A stretch of DNA of 64,000 nucleotides from Bradyrhizobium cosmicum (GCF_007290395.2 NZ_CP041656.2:3162001-3226000); one strand, 5' to 3'. Counted from the first letter of the stretch, positions 43,907-52,985 are shown. Notes: a model not told the origin generated them from the sequence alone. Program-made: numbers and translations.

Positions 43907-45208
43907 GTGTCACCAGCTTCATTCCTGAATCGGCAGGGGCTTCATCTGCGCCCCGATCCGGCGCGCGTTATCGTGCGGCCCTTCAAGCCGGCAACCGAAC
44001 CCCGCGATCTGAATCCGACCGACAAGATGCGGGCAAATCATATCGTCGACCGGGTTCTCGCGCTCAGTTCGGAGGCCGTCGCGGTCCAGCTTGCGGACGT
44101 CCTCGACAATTTCGAGGGGCGACATCGTAACCTCCTGGAGAGTTTCGAGGCTCGCGCGGATGAAATGGAGGATGCTTTCGCGACGCATGGCCTCTTCTCG
44201 AAGGCCCAGCGTCAGCTGGTCGGCGCCTATTTCCTCAGTGAATATTCGTTCGAAGCCTCTGCCTTGTTCAACCCCAGCATCGTCCCGCATCCCGATCAAT
44301 CCGGCGCACCAACGGGAGGCTTGCGCTTCATCCTCAGTCTTCGCGCTATCGGCGAGGGGCATGTGTCGTCGCTGACGTTTCGAACCGGAACGATTGCGGC
44401 TGATGGAAGCCTGGCCGTCGATCCGACGGCGCGCCTTGCCTCGGTTCCCCGGATTACCAGTCGCGTATCCGGGCCGGAGGGCGACCGTGTGGATTTGATG
44501 TTCAGGCCCGAGGAAGACCTCAGCGAGCGCGTCATCTTTCCCGTGACGGAATCCCAATCGAACGGCATCGAGGATGTCCGCTTTGTCAAATTCAACGAGG
44601 GCGATCGGCAGACCTACTACGCGACCTATACGGCTTACAGCGGACGCGCGATCCGGTCGGAATTGATCGAGACCGCCGATTTTAGGTCGTTTCGGCTGTC
44701 GCCGTTGCGGGGGAGCGCCGCACACAACAAGGGCATGGCGCTGTTCCCGCGCAAGATCGACGGCCGATATGCCATGATCGCGCGACAAGACAATGAGAAC
44801 CTGTACCTGCTCTATTCGGAAGATCTCTACACGTGGGAAGGCGGCGGGGTCCCGCTTCTGAAACCGCAATTTCCCTGGGAGTTCGTCCAGATCGGGAACT
44901 GCGGATCGCCCATAGAACTAGACGAAGGCTGGCTGCTGCTGACACACGGTGTCGGCCCGGTCCGCAAATATTCGATCGGAGCGGCGCTGCTCGACAAGCG
45001 CGATCCATCCAAGGTGCTGGCACGTTCGGCGGAGCCGCTGCTCCGACCTGAACCGTCCGAGCGTGAAGGGTATGTTCCTAACGTCGTCTATACCTGCGGT
45101 GCGATGAGGCATAAGGACCGGATCATCTTGCCCTATGCGGTGTCTGACACCTTCTCGAGTTTTGCAACAATCGGGATTTCGGCGCTCATCGCGTCGATGC
45201 AACGCTGA
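43907..45208 (+). CDS. GH130-type glycoside phosphorylase/hydrolase-like protein
   Basis: A 433-residue protein with a five-bladed beta-propeller pattern: FNPSIVPHPDQSG, EDVRFVKFNEGDRQTYYATYTAY, NKGMALFPRKIDGRYAMIARQDNENLYLLYSEDL-type blades (quoted in parts), then GNCGSPIELDEGWLLLTHGVGPVRKYSIGAALLD and YVPNVVYTCGA. This order is that of GH130 mannoside phosphorylases. The first ~110 residues are an extra helical region (RVLALSSEAVAVQLADVL). Start is GTG 43907 after GAGG. Coupled to the GT4 fusion gene upstream; they probably build or recycle the same mannoside. Confidence 0.78.
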   Translation: MSPASFLNRQGLHLRPDPARVIVRPFKPATEPRDLNPTDKMRANHIVDRVLALSSEAVAVQLADVLDNFEGRHRNLLESFEARADEMEDAFATHGLFSKAQRQLVGAYFLSEYSFEASALFNPSIVPHPDQSGAPTGGLRFILSLRAIGEGHVSSLTFRTGTIAADGSLAVDPTARLASVPRITSRVSGPEGDRVDLMFRPEEDLSERVIFPVTESQSNGIEDVRFVKFNEGDRQTYYATYTAYSGRAIRSELIETADFRSFRLSPLRGSAAHNKGMALFPRKIDGRYAMIARQDNENLYLLYSEDLYTWEGGGVPLLKPQFPWEFVQIGNCGSPIELDEGWLLLTHGVGPVRKYSIGAALLDKRDPSKVLARSAEPLLRPEPSEREGYVPNVVYTCGAMRHKDRIILPYAVSDTFSSFATIGISALIASMQR

Positions 45209-45266
45209 GCGCGGCGTTCGCACTCGCCGACGTCTACTCCGTTCACAGCAGGCCAGGGGAGCCGTC

Positions 45267-45509
45267 ATGGTTCGCGAAACAACCTACGTGGTGCAGGCAT
45301 TCAATGCGGGCAAGGGTGGAAATCTGAAGGCGGATTCTCCCATCGTCTGCAAGTCGGAAAGCGGTGCGCTGCGGACGGCGGAGCGACTTGCCTTGAGCAA
45401 GCTCGGTGTGGTCGCGTTCTCGTCCAGCGGTGATGCCGAAATGGGTGACTATGACGACGAGCCGACGGTGTTCTTCCGAAAGGGCGAGCTTCCGGCAGGA
45501 TTCGACTGA
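45267..45509 (+). CDS. Small conserved protein (80 aa)
   Basis: An 80-residue soluble protein: RETTYVVQAFNAGKGGNLKA, SGALRTAERLALSKLGVVAFSSSGDAEM, then an acidic DYDDEPTVFF and a basic end. No signal or membrane segment. Unknown family, seen as short proteins in rhizobia. The ATG at 45267 follows AGGGGAG. Confidence 0.6.
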   Translation: MVRETTYVVQAFNAGKGGNLKADSPIVCKSESGALRTAERLALSKLGVVAFSSSGDAEMGDYDDEPTVFFRKGELPAGFD

Positions 45510-45550
45510 GTCATTGGTTGCGGTTGGCCAGGTATTGGAGAGGAGCACAG

Positions 45551-45745
45551 ATGAACGCGCGACTGGATATGTTGAATAAGGCCCGCGATCGCATGATCGA
45601 GGACAGGGACGAGCACGCCAAAGTGCTGGCCGCGCCCTTTGACCGTGATAAGGCCGAGCGAGCACGGAACAAATTCGTCGAACTTCAGACGCTGATCGAT
45701 GCCCTAGACCGTGCAATCAGCGCAGAGAAACCCGCCTCGGCATAA
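45551..45745 (+). CDS. Small helical protein (64 aa)
   Basis: A 64-residue, strongly charged, helical protein (RLDMLNKARDRMIEDRDEHAK, then DKAERARNKFVELQTLIDALDRAISAEK), probably a short coiled coil. The ATG at 45551 follows GGAGAGGAGCACAG, a strong ribosome site. Unknown function; same strand as the preceding small gene (41-bp gap). Confidence 0.6.
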   Translation: MNARLDMLNKARDRMIEDRDEHAKVLAAPFDRDKAERARNKFVELQTLIDALDRAISAEKPASA

Positions 45746-45814
45746 CGTCGAGGAGAGGAAGGGCGGAGTGGCGGGCATCAAGCCGGCTCTTCCGCATCAT
45801 GCCGCCCGCCCGCG

Positions 45815-46807
45815 CTATTGCTGTCTCGCCCACTCGACGATCGCCGTGGCGTCCGCGCCCGCCTGCGCTTCCCAGGTGGAGAGGGCGCTGGTTGCAGCTG
45901 TCCGAAGTGCGGCGATGAGCGAGCTGGGCGCCGGTTCGGCGATGCGGACGCCGTTGTCACGCATGCGCGCGTAGTTCTCGGTGGTGCGATGGGTGAGCAG
46001 CGCGAACTGGCTCTGCTCAGTCTCGGCCGCTGCGGCCAGCACCTCGCGCTGCATTCCTTCGGACAGCTCGGCAAAGGCGTCGCTGCGGACAAAGGCGATC
46101 GAGACCGGCATCGCGTAATTGATGGCCGTGAAATAGGGCAGGATGTCCCAGAGCTTGCGTCCTGCGCCGCCGTCACCGGAGGTGAGGAACGCATTCAGCC
46201 GGTGCTCCCTGAGGCCGGCGAGCGCCGCGTCCATCGGCAGGAATTGCGCATTCGCGCCGGCCGCGCGCATGACCTCGCTGGAGTTGGCGTCGTAAGCCCG
46301 CAAGTTCAGTTTCGGCAGGTCGTCGGCGTTCGCGAGCGCGTGCTCGGACCAAAGACCCGTTGCCGGCCAGATCGTCACATAAAGCAGCTTGAGACCACGT
46401 GCTGCGAGCGCCTTTTCGTAGAGCGGGCGCGCCCGCAGATTGGTGGCGCGGGCGACGTCGACCGATTGCACCAGGAAGGGCAGGGTAGACAATGCGAGCA
46501 CCGGGTCAAGGCCCGAGAGCGCGCCCGCGAAGGCATCGCCACCGGCGATGCGGCCGTCCGTCGCCGCGCCGGGCATCGCGCCCGAGTTGATCTTGAGCTC
46601 GTTGTCGAAGGCGTTGGCCACGGTCACGAAACCGTTTGTGCGCGCGGCGACCCGTTCGGCGAAAGTGGTGAGCCCGATCCCGGAAATGTTGTTTTGCGGG
46701 TATTCCGTGGTCATCTGCCAAGTGACCTGGGCGGCGGCCGGCACGGCGGACAGCAAGAGCGCGGTGAGGGCAAGGATCGCGTGGATCCGTTTGGCGGGGA
46801 ATCGCAT
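45815..46807 (-). CDS. TRAP transporter solute-binding protein (DctP family), orphan
   Basis: A 330-residue periplasmic binding protein with signal peptide (ILALTALLLSAVPAAAQ) and DctP-type fold: VTWQMTTEYPQNNISGIGL, GALSGLDPVLALSTLPFLVQ, the Arg-containing ligand strand LPKLNLRAYDANSSEVM and FVRSDAFAELSEG. It should bind an organic acid or amino acid. No dctQ/dctM membrane genes are in the window, so it must work with a distant permease. The start at 46807 was chosen for its signal peptide; 46831 is an alternative. It is divergent from the transglycosylase gene. Confidence 0.85.
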   Translation of the reverse strand: MRFPAKRIHAILALTALLLSAVPAAAQVTWQMTTEYPQNNISGIGLTTFAERVAARTNGFVTVANAFDNELKINSGAMPGAATDGRIAGGDAFAGALSGLDPVLALSTLPFLVQSVDVARATNLRARPLYEKALAARGLKLLYVTIWPATGLWSEHALANADDLPKLNLRAYDANSSEVMRAAGANAQFLPMDAALAGLREHRLNAFLTSGDGGAGRKLWDILPYFTAINYAMPVSIAFVRSDAFAELSEGMQREVLAAAAETEQSQFALLTHRTTENYARMRDNGVRIAEPAPSSLIAALRTAATSALSTWEAQAGADATAIVEWARQQ

Positions 46808-46870
46808 TGGGAGAAGCAGGTCAGGCAGCATAGATTGGCAGCTCGTCGAAACATGGCACGGTGCCACAAC

Positions 46871-47890
46871 ATGGCGGATCACTTTGTCGCATGGCGCGCC
46901 GACGCGCGCCACAGCGATGCTTGGGCAGTGCTGGCGCGATTTGTATCACTGGTCGCAGCGACGCTGCTGCTCGCGATGTCGCAGGCCGCGGCGTGGGACA
47001 GCTCGCCTGCCAGGACGGGTGTCGCCATCCCAAGCGTCGAAGAGCTTGCGGTGCCTCCCGCCAAGCCCGATGCGCGCGAGAGCGACACGCGGGAGTCGAT
47101 CTGCCTGATCGTCGAGGCGGCCGCGCGCGATGCCAATTTGCCGATGGAATTCTTCGCCCGCGTGATCTGGCAGGAGAGCCGCTTCCAGGCCGATGCGGTG
47201 GGCCCGATGACGCGGAGCGGCGCGCAGGCGCAGGGGATCGCGCAGTTCATGCCGGGCACAGCGAGCGAGCGCGGGCTGCTCAATCCCTTCAACCCGGTGC
47301 AGGCCTTGCCGAAGTCGGCCGAATTCCTCAACGAGCTGCGCAACCAGTTCGGCAATCTCGGCCTGGCCGCCGCTGCCTACAATGCCGGGCCGCGGCGGGT
47401 GCAGGAATGGCTCGCCGGCACCGGTCCGATGCCGGAGCAGACCCGCAACTATGTCTTCGCCATCACGGGCACGAGTGTCGACGCGTGGGCGAAGGCAGGC
47501 AGCACCGGCAAGGGGCCGCCGAGTTCGCCGCCAACGAGCTGCCGCGATCTGATGGCGCTGTTGAAGCGTGCACCGAATGCCTTCGTTGCCGAGCTCGAGC
47601 AGCATGTGGAGCTGGCTGCCGCAAAGGTCTGGGGCGTGCAGCTCGCCGCCGGGTTCGACCGCAGCCGGGCGCTGGCGATGTACTCCCGCGCCGTGACGCG
47701 GCTGAGCGCCGTGATCGGCGAACGAGACCCGAGCCTGCTGAGTTCGGTGGTGCGCAGCCGCGGCACGCGTTCCTTCTACCAGGTGCGCATCGGTGCCGAC
47801 ACGCGCAGCGAGGCGGATGAGTTGTGTAACCGCATCCGCAAGGCCGGCGGCGCGTGCTTCGTGCTGAAGAACCGGGGCATGAGCGGGTAG
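46871..47890 (+). CDS. Lytic transglycosylase with C-terminal SPOR-like domain
   Basis: A 339-residue exported SLT enzyme cleaving peptidoglycan glycan strands. It has a signal segment (FVSLVAATLLLAMSQAAA), the SLT catalytic Glu in FFARVIWQESRFQADA, then AQGIAQFMPGTA and NLGLAAAAYNAGP, the family hallmarks. Residues about 295-335 (FYQVRIGADTRSEADELCNRI, ending FVLKN) look like a SPOR fold that targets septal glycan. Start 46871 was chosen over ATG 46853. It is divergent from the DctP gene (63-bp gap). Confidence 0.88.
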   Translation: MADHFVAWRADARHSDAWAVLARFVSLVAATLLLAMSQAAAWDSSPARTGVAIPSVEELAVPPAKPDARESDTRESICLIVEAAARDANLPMEFFARVIWQESRFQADAVGPMTRSGAQAQGIAQFMPGTASERGLLNPFNPVQALPKSAEFLNELRNQFGNLGLAAAAYNAGPRRVQEWLAGTGPMPEQTRNYVFAITGTSVDAWAKAGSTGKGPPSSPPTSCRDLMALLKRAPNAFVAELEQHVELAAAKVWGVQLAAGFDRSRALAMYSRAVTRLSAVIGERDPSLLSSVVRSRGTRSFYQVRIGADTRSEADELCNRIRKAGGACFVLKNRGMSG

Positions 47891-47898
47891 GGTAAGCT

Positions 47899-48003
47899 GT
47901 CATTCCGGCGCGATGAGAAGCGTCGAGCCCGGAATCCATCGCACGGCAATCTCTGTGGCCCAATGGCTTCCGGGTTCGCGACTGCGTCGCGCCCCGGAAT
48001 GAC
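47899..48003. repeat. Dispersed palindromic repeat
   Basis: It opens GTCATTCCGGCGCGATGAGA and closes GCGTCGCGCCCCGGAATGAC; the 12-bp ends are inverted repeats and the interior has further GC-rich dyads. It is a familiar Bradyrhizobium intergenic element. No gene in it. It follows the transglycosylase gene. Confidence 0.75.
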
Positions 48004-48077
48004 GGCGGAGAATGTCGGAGTCGCGCATGTCAGCTCCGCCGTGAGCTTCCTTGACGCAGGCCACCGCATTGCCCGTT

Positions 48078-48854
48078 ATGCGGGAACGATTCCTCATCCA
48101 AGCCGGCCGTCCCGTGGCGCTTCCTCCGCTCGATTCTCCTCAATGGCATAGTCCCTGGCGCGCCTTTGCGTGGGGGGTGCGCTCGATCACGCAGACGATC
48201 CTCACCGTCGTGCTGTTCGTGACGTATCTCGGCATCGGCGCGCTCGCCCACGACACGCATTTCAGCCTGCTCTGGGCGCTCTGCTCGACGCTGTTCGTCT
48301 GGGCAGGTCCGGCGCAGATCATCCTGATCACCACGCTCGGCTCGGGCGCGACCGTCATCCAGTCGGCGATCGCGGTCACCGTCAGCGCCATCCGCCTGTT
48401 TCCGATGGTGGTCTCGGTGCTGCCCCTGATGCGCATGCCGACGACGAAGCGGCGCGAACTCGTATTCGCCGCGCATCTCACGGCGGTGACGTTGTGGGTG
48501 GAGTGCCACCGCTTCCTGCCGCAGGTGCCGCGCGAGCGGCGCATCGCTTTCGTCCATGGGCTCGGTTGCGGTCTGGTCTCGGTGTGCCTTACCGCCAACA
48601 CGGTCGGCTATTTCCTTGCCGCCAATCTCACGCAGACGCTTGGCGCCGCGATCCTGTTGCTGACGCCGCTGTCCTTCCTGTTCTCGACCGCGCGCAACAG
48701 CCGCGAGGTTGCCGATGTCGTCGCGCTGACGCTGGGGATCCTGCTTTATCCGCTGGCGGCGAAGATGAACTCCGGCCTCGATATCCTCGTCAGCGGCCTC
48801 GTCGCGGGGACGATCGCCTATGGCGTCCATTGGTGGCGGGTGGTGCGCGCATGA
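48078..48854 (+). CDS. AzlC-family permease (branched-chain amino acid export-like)
   Basis: A 258-residue inner-membrane protein with about seven helices: AFAWGVRSITQTILTVVLF, LLWALCSTLFVWAGPAQIILI (the AzlC hallmark region), IAVTVSAIRLFPMVVSVLPL and later FFLAANLTQTLGAAIL-like stretches. AzlC-AzlD pairs export branched-chain amino acids or analogues. The ATG at 48078 was preferred; an upstream TTG at 48051 is possible. The stop overlaps the AzlD-like start (ATGA). Confidence 0.88.
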   Translation: MRERFLIQAGRPVALPPLDSPQWHSPWRAFAWGVRSITQTILTVVLFVTYLGIGALAHDTHFSLLWALCSTLFVWAGPAQIILITTLGSGATVIQSAIAVTVSAIRLFPMVVSVLPLMRMPTTKRRELVFAAHLTAVTLWVECHRFLPQVPRERRIAFVHGLGCGLVSVCLTANTVGYFLAANLTQTLGAAILLLTPLSFLFSTARNSREVADVVALTLGILLYPLAAKMNSGLDILVSGLVAGTIAYGVHWWRVVRA

Positions 48855-49201
48855 GTTTTGCCCAGTTTATCGGTGACTGGCACGCGCTGGCGGTGCTGTT
48901 CGTCGCCGGCGTCGTTCCCAACCAGATCTGGCGCATGCTGGGCCTGTGGTTCGGCGGCGGCATCGACGAAGGCTCCGAGCTGCTGGTCTGGGTGAGGGCG
49001 GTCGCCACTGCCATCCTGGCCGGCGTCATCGCCCAGATCGTGGTCGAGCCGCCAGGGGCGCTCGCCAGCGTGCCGGACGTTCTGCGCTATGGCGCGGTCG
49101 CCGCCGGCTTCGTCGTCTTCCTGTTGACCCGCCGCTCGATCTTCGCGGGCGTGGTGACGGGCGAAGTGTTCATGCTGGCCGGCACGTGGTGGTTGGGCTA
49201 A
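48851..49201 (+). CDS. AzlD-family small membrane subunit
   Basis: A 116-residue membrane protein with about three or four helices (LAVLFVAGVVPNQIWRMLGLW, VRAVATAILAGVIAQIVV, LRYGAVAAGFVVFLL) and the AzlD order. It overlaps azlC by 4 bases (ATGA), so the two are translated together as one exporter. Confidence 0.85.
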   Translation: MSFAQFIGDWHALAVLFVAGVVPNQIWRMLGLWFGGGIDEGSELLVWVRAVATAILAGVIAQIVVEPPGALASVPDVLRYGAVAAGFVVFLLTRRSIFAGVVTGEVFMLAGTWWLG

Positions 49202-49233
49202 AACCGCCTCCGAATAGCTGAGGAACTGGAAAT

Positions 49234-49725
49234 ATGGTTCGCGAAAACGAGCTCCGCGAGGGCGAGGTCGCCATCGAGCTGCCGCCGACGCAGGATGCCG
49301 GTCTGGTCTTCATCGGTCGTATCCGCACGCCCTGGACTTCGCGTCTGGAGACGCCGCGGCAGGGCCGCGCCGACGGACCGATCTGCCGCCTCGAGATCTT
49401 CGAGCCGTTCGTGCCGGCCATCAAGGGCGTCGACTTCTATGGCAACCTCGAGGTGCTGTACTGGCTCGACCGCTCGCGCCGCGACATCGTGCTGCAAAGC
49501 CCTAAGAACAACGAGAAGACCCGCGGCACCTTTTCGCTGCGCTCGCCGGTCCGGCCCAATCCGATCGGCACCTCCATCGTGAAGCTGGTCGGCATCGAGG
49601 GAAACGCCATCCTCGTGCGCGGGCTCGATTGCATCGACAACACGCCGCTGATCGACATCAAGCCCGACCGCTGCGAGTTCACGCCACTAGCGGCGCCGCA
49701 GGCCGGGGATTTTCAGTCGGAATGA
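49234..49725 (+). CDS. tRNA (N6-threonylcarbamoyladenosine37-N6)-methyltransferase TrmO-like
   Basis: A 163-residue TrmO/YaeB-type protein. Family blocks are GLVFIGRIRTPW, CRLEIFEPFVPAIKGVDFYGNLEVLYWLD (in part), FSLRSPVRPNPIG and LDCIDNTPLIDIKP. TrmO methylates t6A37 of tRNA-Thr with SAM in Escherichia coli; distant relatives have other activities, so function is by family. The ATG is 33 bp after azlD and may share its transcript. Confidence 0.88.
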   Translation: MVRENELREGEVAIELPPTQDAGLVFIGRIRTPWTSRLETPRQGRADGPICRLEIFEPFVPAIKGVDFYGNLEVLYWLDRSRRDIVLQSPKNNEKTRGTFSLRSPVRPNPIGTSIVKLVGIEGNAILVRGLDCIDNTPLIDIKPDRCEFTPLAAPQAGDFQSE

Positions 49726-49738
49726 CGAGCGGATAGAC

Positions 49739-50167
49739 CTAGCCCGCCTTCAGCGCCGCGATCAGCTTGGTCGCGTTTTCTTCCAGCACCTTGACGTCTT
49801 CCTTGCGGCTGGCCGGCGGCAGCATCGCGACGCCGTCATGGCGCGGCATCACGTGCATGTGGAGGTGAAACACCACCTGCCCGCCGGCGGGCTCGTTGAA
49901 TTGCTGCACGGTGATGCCGTCGGCGTTGAACGCCTTCATCGCGGCGGCGGCGATCTTGTGCGCGCCGCGGGCGACATGGGCGTAGTCGTCCGGCTTGATG
50001 TCGAGGATGTTGCGAGCGGGGGCCTTCGGGATCACCAGCGTATGGCCGGGCACCCGCGGCATGATGTCGAGGAAGGCCAGCACATGCTCGTCCTCATAGA
50101 CCTTGTGGCAGGGAAATTCGCCGCGCAGAATTTTTGCGAAGATGTTGTTGGTGTCGTAGGCGGTCAT
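49739..50167 (-). CDS. HIT-family nucleotide hydrolase/transferase
   Basis: A 142-residue HIT protein: IFAKILRGEFPCHKVYED, FLDIMPRVPGHTLVIPK and the histidine triad QVVFHLHMHVMPRH. HINT-like enzymes hydrolyse adenosine phosphoramidates and related AMP conjugates. A 26-residue tail follows the triad. It precedes the COG3146 gene in the opposite direction relative to trmO, convergent with it. Confidence 0.94.
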   Translation of the reverse strand: MTAYDTNNIFAKILRGEFPCHKVYEDEHVLAFLDIMPRVPGHTLVIPKAPARNILDIKPDDYAHVARGAHKIAAAAMKAFNADGITVQQFNEPAGGQVVFHLHMHVMPRHDGVAMLPPASRKEDVKVLEENATKLIAALKAG

Positions 50168-50220
50168 GGCGGCGGCTCCCTCAGAATTTCGCGCTTACTG
50201 TCATCAGCCACGGTGAACCG

Positions 50221-51462
50221 TCAAGGCGCCTCGTCGATGCCTTTGCGGAACGGGCCGAGCTCGGCGAGCTCGCGTCCGGCCTCGGCGACATAGGCGCGCT
50301 CCCGCTTGAGGTAGTCGTCGATGGCGCGGCGCAGGCCCGGATCGGCGATGAAGTGGGCGGAGTGGGTGGTTCGCGGCAGGTAGCCGCGCGCGATCTTGTG
50401 CTCGCCCTGCGCGCCGGCCTCGACATACCTCAAGCCGCGTTTGATGGCGAAGTCGATCGCCTGATAGTAGCAGACCTCGAAGTGCAGGAAGGGATGATGC
50501 TCGACCGCGCCCCAGTTGCGGCCGAACAGTGTGTCCGAACCGATGAAGTTGATCGCGCCCGCGATCCAGCGATCGTTGCGACGCGCCATCACCAAGAGCA
50601 CGTCGTCGCTCATGGTCTCGCCGATCAGCGAGAAGAACTCGCGCGTGAGGTAAGGGCGGCCCCATTTGCGCGAGCCGGTCTCCATGTAGAACTCGAAGAA
50701 GGCGTCCCAGGCATCCTCGGTGATGTCCTTGCCCGTGAGCCAGTGGATGCTGATGCCGGCGGCCAGCGCATCGCGGCGCTCGCGCTTGATCGATTTGCGG
50801 TGGCGCGAATTCAGCGTGGCGAGGAAGTCGTCGAAGGTCGCAAATCCCTCATTGTGCCAGTGGAACTGCTGGTCGGTCCGCTGCAGGAAGCCGTGCGCGG
50901 CGAGCAGCTTCCACTCCACCTCAAGTGCGAAGGTGACGTGCACCGACGAGGCCTTGCTGACGCCGCACAGCGCCACCAGCCCGCTCGCGAGCGCCTCGGT
51001 GATACGCTCGCGGTCGACGCCATCGCGAACCAGCAGCCGCGGCCCCGTGGCCGGGGTGAAGGGAACCGAGACCTGAAGCTTGGGATAGTAGCGCCCGCCG
51101 GCCCGCTCATAGGCATCCGCCCAACCGCGGTCGAAGACGTATTCGCCTTGCGAGTGCGATTTCAGATAGCAGGGCACGACGCCAACGACGCGGCCATCGA
51201 TCTTGGCCACGAGGTGCCGCGGTCCCCAGCCGGTGCGGATCGTCGCTGAACCCGATTTCTCAACAGCCGAAAGAAACGCGTGCGAGACGAACGGGTTATA
51301 GGCGGGTCCTAAGAGGCCGGCCGAATCGCCTGAAGGGGCGGGTGAGGTTCCGTTGCTCCTCCCATTGCACCGACCGCCTGGATTGGCGCAGGCGTCCCAA
51401 TCCTCAGGAGCCACCTCGGCAATGGAAGGTACGGCCTCGAGCGTGATTTCAGATGATCCCAT
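50221..51462 (-). CDS. COG3146/DUF482 GNAT-like protein
   Basis: A 413-residue protein of the DUF482 (peptidogalycan biosynthesis-like) GNAT superfamily: NPFVSHAFLSAVEKSGSAT, a RHLVAKIDGRVVGVVPCYLKSHSQGEYVFD-type core (quoted in part), SRHRKSIKRERRDALAAG and YYQAIDFAIKRGLRYVEAGAQGEHK. The fold resembles FemAB aminoacyl-transferases. Biochemical function unknown. The ATG at 51462 was chosen from family N-termini. Downstream in the ridA-GDPD direction, with a 56-bp gap, so one operon is possible. Confidence 0.85.
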   Translation of the reverse strand: MGSSEITLEAVPSIAEVAPEDWDACANPGGRCNGRSNGTSPAPSGDSAGLLGPAYNPFVSHAFLSAVEKSGSATIRTGWGPRHLVAKIDGRVVGVVPCYLKSHSQGEYVFDRGWADAYERAGGRYYPKLQVSVPFTPATGPRLLVRDGVDRERITEALASGLVALCGVSKASSVHVTFALEVEWKLLAAHGFLQRTDQQFHWHNEGFATFDDFLATLNSRHRKSIKRERRDALAAGISIHWLTGKDITEDAWDAFFEFYMETGSRKWGRPYLTREFFSLIGETMSDDVLLVMARRNDRWIAGAINFIGSDTLFGRNWGAVEHHPFLHFEVCYYQAIDFAIKRGLRYVEAGAQGEHKIARGYLPRTTHSAHFIADPGLRRAIDDYLKRERAYVAEAGRELAELGPFRKGIDEAP

Positions 51463-51518
51463 CGCGCCCAAGATCGTGCATTGCAGCAGCGACTTCAAGA
51501 GGGCGGGAACGTCAGGCC

Positions 51519-52265
51519 CTACGGCACGAACCCCTCAAAAATCATCTGGTCCGCATACTGTCCGACCCGCGTCCGCTGCTCCGGGGTGCGGACAGTCCAG
51601 CCGAGCAGGGCGCAGCCGAAGACGTTGCGGGCGATCCAGGGGGCGGGCGCCGGGAGGTGGTCGACCTTGAAGGCGACGAAGTGGGGCTGGGTCTGGAAGC
51701 CGTGGCGCAGGTACAGCATGCTGTCGCGCTGCTGCTGGGTCAGGGTGGCCCAGTATTCGTCCTCATAGCTCCGCTGGGCGACGATGCCGCGCGGGCGGGA
51801 CGGCAGCAACTGGCGCAGCGCCAGCACCTGGTCGGGATCGAACGACATGCCGACCGCGGGGCCCTGATAGGACGCCAGCACCTCGGCCATCCGCGTCACC
51901 AGCTTGCGGTCGCCGTCAAAATGGCTCTTGACCTCGATCACCAGCGGCACGCGGCCGGCGACCATGGCGCAGAGGTCGGAGAGCGACATCATTCGCTCGT
52001 CCGTGTCCTTGAATTTGACGGCTCTCAGTTCCGCGGCTGTCTTCGCCACGACCGCGCCGGTGGCCTCGGTGAGGCGGCCCAGGGCATGGTCGTGGTGCAC
52101 CATCGCCTCGCCGTCGGCGGAGAGCTGGATGTCGACCTCGATCGAGAAATTGCCGGCGACGGCAGCCTGCACCGCGCCGGGCATGTTCTCGACGATACCG
52201 CGGGAAATGTCGTGCAGGCCGCGATGGGCGACCGGCCGGGCTGTCAGCCAATCCGGAGCGCGCAT
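51519..52265 (-). CDS. Glycerophosphodiester phosphodiesterase
   Basis: A 248-residue GDPD with the TIM-barrel signature RPVAHRGLHD (catalytic His), ENMPGAVQAAVAG, SIEVDIQLSADG (Glu/Asp metal site), VHHDHALGRL and VIEVKSHF. It splits glycerophosphodiesters from phospholipid turnover to glycerol-3-phosphate and an alcohol. No signal peptide, so cytoplasmic. Its ATG lies 5 bp after the ridA stop, so the two form an operon. Confidence 0.93.
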   Translation of the reverse strand: MRAPDWLTARPVAHRGLHDISRGIVENMPGAVQAAVAGNFSIEVDIQLSADGEAMVHHDHALGRLTEATGAVVAKTAAELRAVKFKDTDERMMSLSDLCAMVAGRVPLVIEVKSHFDGDRKLVTRMAEVLASYQGPAVGMSFDPDQVLALRQLLPSRPRGIVAQRSYEDEYWATLTQQQRDSMLYLRHGFQTQPHFVAFKVDHLPAPAPWIARNVFGCALLGWTVRTPEQRTRVGQYADQMIFEGFVP

Positions 52266-52270
52266 GCGCG

Positions 52271-52738
52271 TCAGGCGACCTCGAACACGCCTTCGACCTC
52301 GACCGCCGCATCCGCGGGCAGCGAGGCGACGCCGACCGTGGTGCGGGCATGGCGGCCCTTGTCACCGAACGCGGCGACCATCAGGTCGGAGGCGCCGTTG
52401 AGCACCTTCGGCCCGTCCAGGAAGTCCGGCGCCGAGTTGATGAAGCCACCGAGGCGCACCACGCGCACGACCTTGTCGAGGTCGCCAAGCGCCGCCTTGA
52501 CCTGGGCCAGCAAATTGACCGCGCAGCCGCGTGCCGCCGCGGCACCCTCTTCGATGGAGACGCCGGCACCCAGCTTGCCCTTGGCGATCAGCTTGCCGTC
52601 AGGGGCGAAGCAGACCTGGCCCGAGACGAACAGCAAATTGCCGGTGCGCACGAACGGGACATAGTTGGCCACGGGGGTCGGAGCCTCGTGCAGCTTGATG
52701 CCCTGTTCCGCCAGTTTCTGCTCGACCGTGCCCGCCAT
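52271..52738 (-). CDS. RidA family protein
   Basis: A 155-residue RidA/YjgF homologue of the longer YjgF_endoribonuclease type: TGNLLFVSGQVCFAPDGK, GCAVNLLAQVKAALGDLDKVVRVVRLGGFINS (in part) and DLMVAAFGDKGRHARTTVGVASLP. Arg in GRHARTTVG is the imine-deaminase Arg. RidA proteins hydrolyse reactive enamines/imines from PLP enzymes. The ATG at 52738 gives the family N-terminus. It leads the GDPD gene. Confidence 0.92.
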   Translation of the reverse strand: MAGTVEQKLAEQGIKLHEAPTPVANYVPFVRTGNLLFVSGQVCFAPDGKLIAKGKLGAGVSIEEGAAAARGCAVNLLAQVKAALGDLDKVVRVVRLGGFINSAPDFLDGPKVLNGASDLMVAAFGDKGRHARTTVGVASLPADAAVEVEGVFEVA

Positions 52739-52985
52739 GTTCGACCTCGTTGTCCTGAAAATCATCCGCCCGGGCGCTTGCATTGGCGGCCGGGCGGGCC
52801 CTGTTTCGCCCATCGTGCCGCCACATGCAAGCAACCGGAGGGGATGCATTTTGTTGAGGCAGGGCAGGAGGTTCAGCGGGCGGGCCGCAATTTTACGTGA
52901 GACCGCCTCAGTTGCGACGCAATGGAACGGTCACTAAACTGTCGAATCTGCGCTTTCCCCAAGGACGCATCTTCAAGGAACAGAC

